Both the position numbers and the translations under genes were made by a program. The notes under the pieces were generated by a model. It did not search any database, had not been told where the DNA came from, and saw only the letters and a program-made list of their open reading frames with translations. 64,000 nucleotides of DNA from Stakelama sediminis. GTDB taxonomy: Bacteria > Pseudomonadota > Alphaproteobacteria > Sphingomonadales > Sphingomonadaceae. The stretch is taken from the NCBI RefSeq assembly GCF_014199335.1, contig NZ_JACIJI010000003.1, positions 186,001 to 250,000 on the forward strand, given 5' to 3'. Shown one piece after another: positions 60,281 to 64,000 of this stretch (within the stretch, counting starts at the first letter, position 1; each line of letters begins with the position of its first letter).

Positions 60281-61755
60281 AGAGCGCCATCGTCATCGGC
60301 GCGGGCTTCGGCGGACTGGCGCTGGCCATCCGCCTGCAATCGGCGGGCGTCGACACCACCATCATCGAAGCGCGCGATAAACCCGGCGGGCGCGCCTATG
60401 TCTGGCAGCGCGACGGCTTTACCTTCGACGCCGGTCCCACCGTCATCACCGCGCCCGACGCGCTGGAGGAATTATGGGATCTGTCCGGCGACGAAATGAA
60501 GCGCGACGTGACGCTGGCACCGGTCAATCCCTTTTACCGCCTCAACTGGCCCGACGGGACCAATTTCGATTACGGCAACGACAATGACCTGCTGTTTCGC
60601 GAAATCGGCAAGCTGAACCCGGCCGACATCGCCGGGTATCGCAATTTCCTCGATTATTCGGCCGCAGTCTATCGCGAAGGCTATCAGAAGCTGGGGCATG
60701 TCGCGTTTCTCGATTTCCGTTCAATGATCAAGGCGGCACCTGCGCTGATCAAGAACGACGCCTGGAAATCGGTCTATGCCAAGGTGTCGAAATTCGTGAA
60801 ACACGAAAAGCTGCGCCAGGCGCTGAGCTTTCACACCCTGCTGGTCGGCGGCAACCCGATGACCACCAGCGCCATCTATGCGCTGATCCACAAGCTGGAA
60901 CGCGACGGCGGCGTGTGGTTCGCAATGGGCGGCACCAACAAGCTGGTGGCGGGCATGGTGCGGTTGTTCGAACGGCTGGGCGGGACGCTGCGCCTCAACG
61001 ATCCGGTCGAGACGATCGATACGATGGGCGACCGGGTGACAGGCGTCACCACCCGGTCGGGCTTTCACGTCGATGCCGACGCGGTCGCCTCCAACGCCGA
61101 TATCATTCACAGCTATCGCGACCTGTTGCGGGACTCCCGCAGCGCCGCGCGCACAACCAAAAAGCTGCTGCGCAAACGCTATTCGCCGTCGCTGTTCGTC
61201 GTGCATTTCGGCGTGAAGGGAAGCTGGCCCGGCATTCCGCACCACATGATCCTGTTCGGGCCGCGCTATAAGGGGCTGCTGACCGACATTTACGAGCATG
61301 GCGTGCTGAGCGAGGATTTCTCGCTCTATCTTCACCACCCCACCGTCACCGATCCGTCCATGGCGCCGGAAGGGTGCTCGACCTTCTACGCGCTGGCACC
61401 GGTCCCGCACCTCGGCAAATTTCCCGCCGACTGGGACACGGTCGGTCCAATCCTCGAAAAGCGCATTCTTGATGAGGTGGGGGGTCGCCTGATACCCGAC
61501 ATCCATGAGCGGATCGTCACCAAATTCAGCTATGCGCCCAGCGATTTCGCCCATGACCTGAATGCGCATCAGGGCAGCGCCTTTTCGATGGAGCCGATCC
61601 TGACGCAAAGCGCATGGTTCCGCGTCCATAATCGCGACGACCATATCCCCAATCTCTATTTCGTCGGTGCGGGCACCCATCCCGGCGCCGGTATTCCAGG
61701 CGTGGTAGGCAGCGCCAAAGCCACCGCCACCCTGATGCTTGAGGAGCAAGAGTGA
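60277..61755 (+). CDS. crtI: Phytoene desaturase
   Basis: 492 residues. The FAD fold AIVIGAGFGGLALAIRLQSAG opens the protein, with the RPGGRAYVW-like DKPGGRAYVW turn and the bacterial CrtI C-terminal signature YFVGAGTHPGAGIPGVVGSA. It introduces the double bonds converting phytoene to lycopene. Translationally coupled to crtY and to the downstream LOG-family gene. Confidence 0.97.
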   Translation: MKSAIVIGAGFGGLALAIRLQSAGVDTTIIEARDKPGGRAYVWQRDGFTFDAGPTVITAPDALEELWDLSGDEMKRDVTLAPVNPFYRLNWPDGTNFDYGNDNDLLFREIGKLNPADIAGYRNFLDYSAAVYREGYQKLGHVAFLDFRSMIKAAPALIKNDAWKSVYAKVSKFVKHEKLRQALSFHTLLVGGNPMTTSAIYALIHKLERDGGVWFAMGGTNKLVAGMVRLFERLGGTLRLNDPVETIDTMGDRVTGVTTRSGFHVDADAVASNADIIHSYRDLLRDSRSAARTTKKLLRKRYSPSLFVVHFGVKGSWPGIPHHMILFGPRYKGLLTDIYEHGVLSEDFSLYLHHPTVTDPSMAPEGCSTFYALAPVPHLGKFPADWDTVGPILEKRILDEVGGRLIPDIHERIVTKFSYAPSDFAHDLNAHQGSAFSMEPILTQSAWFRVHNRDDHIPNLYFVGAGTHPGAGIPGVVGSAKATATLMLEEQE

Positions 61756-62333
61756 AACGCATCGCCGTCTATTGCGGTTCGGCCAGTCCGGCCGATCCTG
61801 TCTATGTCGAATGCGCGCGCATGGTCGGCCGCACGCTTGCCGAACGCGGGATCGGCGTCGTCTATGGTGGCGGCAGGCTGGGACTGATGGGCGCGGTCGC
61901 CGACGCCGCGCTCGATGCGGGCGGCGAGGTGATCGGCATCATTCCCGAAGTGCTGGTACATGCGGAAGTCGCGCATCGCGGGCTGACCGAACTGCATGTC
62001 GTCCAGACGATGCATGAACGCAAGGCGCGTTTTACCGATCTGTCGGACGGGTTCCTGACCCTGCCCGGCGGCACCGGCACAATGGATGAATTGTGGGAAG
62101 CGATGAGCTGGGCCCAGCTTGGCTATCACACCGATCCGGTCGGGCTGCTGAACGTCGCGGGCTATTACGATCATCTGATCGCCTTCACCGCGAAGATGGG
62201 AGAGGTCGGCTTTTTGCGCCCACAGCATCAGGGACTGCTGATCGTCGACGATACGCTTGACGGGTTGCTGGCAAAGATGGACGCGCATGTCCCTGCCCCG
62301 TCGATCGTGCAGATGGACCGCGCCGATCTGTGA
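61752..62333 (+). CDS. LOG-family cytokinin riboside 5'-monophosphate phosphoribohydrolase-like protein
   Basis: 193 residues from GTG, inside the crtI stop. The family motif PGGTGTMDELWE (105-116) and the preceding GVVYGGGRLGLMG and MHERKARF blocks are intact. LOG proteins hydrolyse nucleotide 5'-monophosphates to base and ribose phosphate. Its presence between crtI and crtB, overlapping both by 4 nt, means it is co-expressed with carotenoid synthesis; a functional link is not known. Confidence 0.93.
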   Translation: MKRIAVYCGSASPADPVYVECARMVGRTLAERGIGVVYGGGRLGLMGAVADAALDAGGEVIGIIPEVLVHAEVAHRGLTELHVVQTMHERKARFTDLSDGFLTLPGGTGTMDELWEAMSWAQLGYHTDPVGLLNVAGYYDHLIAFTAKMGEVGFLRPQHQGLLIVDDTLDGLLAKMDAHVPAPSIVQMDRADL

Positions 62334-63286
62334 GCGGATCGAGCGCGTATCCCTCTCGCGCCGCCATCGTCGCCACCGCCGGGGGGACCATCGCGCGGGG
62401 GTCGAAAAGCTTTGCCGCCGCCAGCCGGTTGTTCGATCGCACGACGCGTGAGCGGGCTTGGCTGCTCTATGCCTGGTGCCGGGCATGCGATGACATCGCG
62501 GACGGGCAGACGCTGGGGCACGATATGCGCGGCGTCGAAGACGGCGCGGCGCGACTGGAGCTCATCCGCACCGCCACCCAACAGGCACTGGCTGGAAAGG
62601 TGGTGGGCGATCCCAGTTTCGATGCACTGCGGATCGTCGCGGCGGAAACCGCCCTGCCACATCGCTTTGTCCGGGATCTGGTCGAGGGCTTTGCGCTCGA
62701 CGCGCGCGACTGGCGACCGCGCAGTGAGGACGATTTGCTGACCTATTGCTATCATGTCGCGGGCGCGGTCGGGTGCATGATGGCGGTGGTGATGGGCGTC
62801 GATCCGGCGGATGAAGAGACGCTCGATCGTGCCTGCGATCTGGGACTGGCGTTTCAACTCGCCAATATCGCGCGCGATATCGAGGAGGATGACCGCGCCG
62901 GGCGTTGCTATCTGCCGGTCGAATGGCTGGTCGAAATGGATATTGCGCCGGGGCAGCATATGAAGCCCTGGCACCGGTCGCGGGTGACGGTGCTTGCCCG
63001 ACGACTGGCCGCGATGGCGCAGGAATATGCCGACAGCGCGAAAGCCGGGGTGGCGAAACTTCCGTTTCGATCGGCCTGGGCAGTGCTGGCGGCGGCGGAC
63101 ATTTACGGGGGCATTGCACGCAAGGTCGCAGCGGCCGGCGATCACGCCTGGGATCACCGCGTCAGGACATCATCGCTTGAAAAATTGCGTGCGATTGCAG
63201 GGGCATTCTCCAATGCGCGCCATCGAGAGAAATTTGCCGCCCTGCCGGAGCGCTCCGACGCGCTTTGGCAACGGCCGCGATCCTGA
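62330..63286 (+). CDS. crtB: Phytoene synthase
   Basis: 318 residues from GTG overlapping the LOG-family stop. Squalene/phytoene synthase motifs are present: the first Asp-rich site CRACDDIADGQ, YCYHVAGAVGCMM, and the second site LANIARDIEEDDRAGR. It condenses two geranylgeranyl diphosphates to phytoene, the first committed carotenoid step. Last gene of the operon. Confidence 0.97.
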   Translation: MSGSSAYPSRAAIVATAGGTIARGSKSFAAASRLFDRTTRERAWLLYAWCRACDDIADGQTLGHDMRGVEDGAARLELIRTATQQALAGKVVGDPSFDALRIVAAETALPHRFVRDLVEGFALDARDWRPRSEDDLLTYCYHVAGAVGCMMAVVMGVDPADEETLDRACDLGLAFQLANIARDIEEDDRAGRCYLPVEWLVEMDIAPGQHMKPWHRSRVTVLARRLAAMAQEYADSAKAGVAKLPFRSAWAVLAAADIYGGIARKVAAAGDHAWDHRVRTSSLEKLRAIAGAFSNARHREKFAALPERSDALWQRPRS

Positions 63287-63313
63287 TACGCGACAAAAAA
63301 CCGGACCTTCTGC

Positions 63314-63547
63314 TCAGCCTTCCTGATTCTTGTGCGCCTGACGCCCGGCCCAGCCCGGCGATTTGCGCTGGCAACTTGCCTGAATGATCGGATAGTTGAT
63401 GTCGCTGTTGCGCCACAACGCATTGTCGAGCGCCGCCTGACACGCAGCAGCGGTAGGATAGCGCGCCTGTTCCATCCGCACCTGACGGCACATCGTCCCG
63501 TCATCGGTACACCCCATCAGGGCGATGATATAGGTTAGCGGTTCCAT
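63314..63547 (-). CDS. Small hypothetical protein with conserved-looking cysteines
   Basis: 77 residues from ATG (MEPLTYIIALMGC), preceded by a GGGAGA ribosome site. It has four Cys (two early in GCTDDGTMCRQV, then AACQAAL and ASCQRK) and a short hydrophobic N-terminus that could be a weak signal anchor. Four Cys could give two disulfides in the periplasm. Function unknown. Convergent with crtB. Confidence 0.7.
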   Translation of the reverse strand: MEPLTYIIALMGCTDDGTMCRQVRMEQARYPTAAACQAALDNALWRNSDINYPIIQASCQRKSPGWAGRQAHKNQEG

Positions 63548-63658
63548 GAACGTGTCTCCCTTTGCCGCTAACAAAGCGTAACCACCTCAATGGGTTCCGA
63601 CCTCGGATGACCGGCTGCATTGCAACCGGGAGGGTCAGACGCCAGATGGGGCGGTACA

Positions 63659-64000
63659 ATGCCCCCTGAAACCAGCATCCCCGAAACCGTCGAGCGCCCT
63701 TTATGGGCAACGCTGCGCCGCTTCCTTCCCTATCTCTGGCCACAGGGAGAAGGCGGGCTGAAGGCGCGCATCCTCGGTGCGATGGTGCTGGTGGTGCTAT
63801 CGAAACTGGTGCAGGTCTATGGCGCGCCCTTCGCCTTGCAGGGCGCGGTCGATCATATGGCTGCGGGCGACCGTGCCGCGACCACGCTCGTCCTGCTGCT
63901 GGTGATCGGCTATGCCGCTTCACGCTTCGGCACGATCCTGTTCAACAATCTGCGCAATGTGGTGTTCGAACGCGTCGGACAGGAATCAACGCGCAGGCTG
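63659..64000 (+). CDS. ABC transporter, ATM1-type half-transporter, cut by window edge
   Basis: The first 114 codons are present. The N-terminus PLWATLRRFLPYLWPQGEGG is followed by membrane segments (LGAMVLVVLSKLVQVYGAPFAL, then LVLLLVIGYAASRFGTILFNNLRN), the pattern of ATM1-like heavy-metal/glutathione-conjugate exporters. The ATPase half lies beyond the window. Ribosome site weak (GGGGCGG). Confidence 0.85.
   Translation, partial: MPPETSIPETVERPLWATLRRFLPYLWPQGEGGLKARILGAMVLVVLSKLVQVYGAPFALQGAVDHMAAGDRAATTLVLLLVIGYAASRFGTILFNNLRNVVFERVGQESTRRL

Noticed and set aside
1-64000. CRISPR arrays, tRNA and rRNA genes
   Set aside because: No regularly spaced repeats and no tRNA or rRNA signatures were noticed on either strand by reading; a covariance-model scan was not possible here.

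Overview
The window is high-GC alphaproteobacterial chromosome, most likely a member of the Sphingomonadales. The evidence is two large TonB-dependent receptors of the sphingomonad type, a crtY-crtI-crtB carotenoid cluster, an S46 peptidase, KDPG-type aldolase and kinase genes, and the dense tail-to-head gene packing with many 4-nt ATGA or GTGA overlaps. No rRNA, tRNA or CRISPR array was recognised. Both ends cut genes: an enoyl-CoA hydratase on the left and an ABC transporter on the right.

Layout. (1) 1-3.9 kb: a minus-strand cluster made of a strongly translated 50-residue peptide, two co-encoded proteins with the same cupin-like plus helical-repeat layout, and an atypical OmpR-type regulator. 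Opposite it lie two overlapping PaaI-type thioesterases. (2) 3.9-4.2 kb: a LacI-type operator followed by a 270-bp MITE-like element with CTAG target duplication. (3) 4.2-32.3 kb: a sugar-catabolic region with three modules. The first is uronate (uxaC, kdgK). The second is a galactose/galactonate-type module around an RpiR regulator (TonB receptor, dgoK, dgoA, an enolase-superfamily dehydratase, an SDR, an SSS symporter, an NTF2-RidA fusion, a creatininase-family hydrolase, a GH36-like glycosidase). The third is a galactosamine/N-acetylgalactosamine-type module (agaZ/gatZ, agaS, a BadF-type sugar kinase, two exported glycosidases, an EamA transporter, a TonB receptor and an AgaR/DeoR regulator), whose upstream regions share AgaR-like TTTC-rich boxes. 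(4) 32.5-36.1 kb: a TlpA-DsbA thiol oxidoreductase operon divergent from a QseB/PmrA-like two-component system, with a PmrA-box-like repeat between them. (5) 36-51.6 kb: housekeeping and membrane genes (fatty-acid hydroxylase family, MscS, metC, sseA, iron-sulfur photolyase, an AT-richer orphan, queF, a FemAB-like protein, two GT-C-like membrane proteins, a GT2 glycosyltransferase, argG, MATE). (6) 51.6-59 kb: S46 peptidase, cfa, a molybdopterin oxidoreductase with its cytochrome b, a flavin reductase with an esterase, and an SDR. (7) 59.1-63.3 kb: crtY, crtI, a LOG-family gene and crtB in one overlapping operon, then a small Cys-containing protein and the start of an ATM1-type ABC transporter.

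How it works together (inference). The sugar region would capture galactose- or galactosamine-containing glycans through the two TonB receptors, hydrolyse them with exported GH36-like enzymes, and import the products through SSS and EamA carriers. The sugars would then be funnelled either oxidatively (sugar dehydrogenase, lactone hydrolysis, dehydratase, DgoK, DgoA) or through phosphorylated amino-sugar steps (kinase, AgaS, AgaZ). The least explained unit is the peptide plus paired cupin-like proteins at 0.9-2.9 kb, which has the architecture of a small peptide-modification system.
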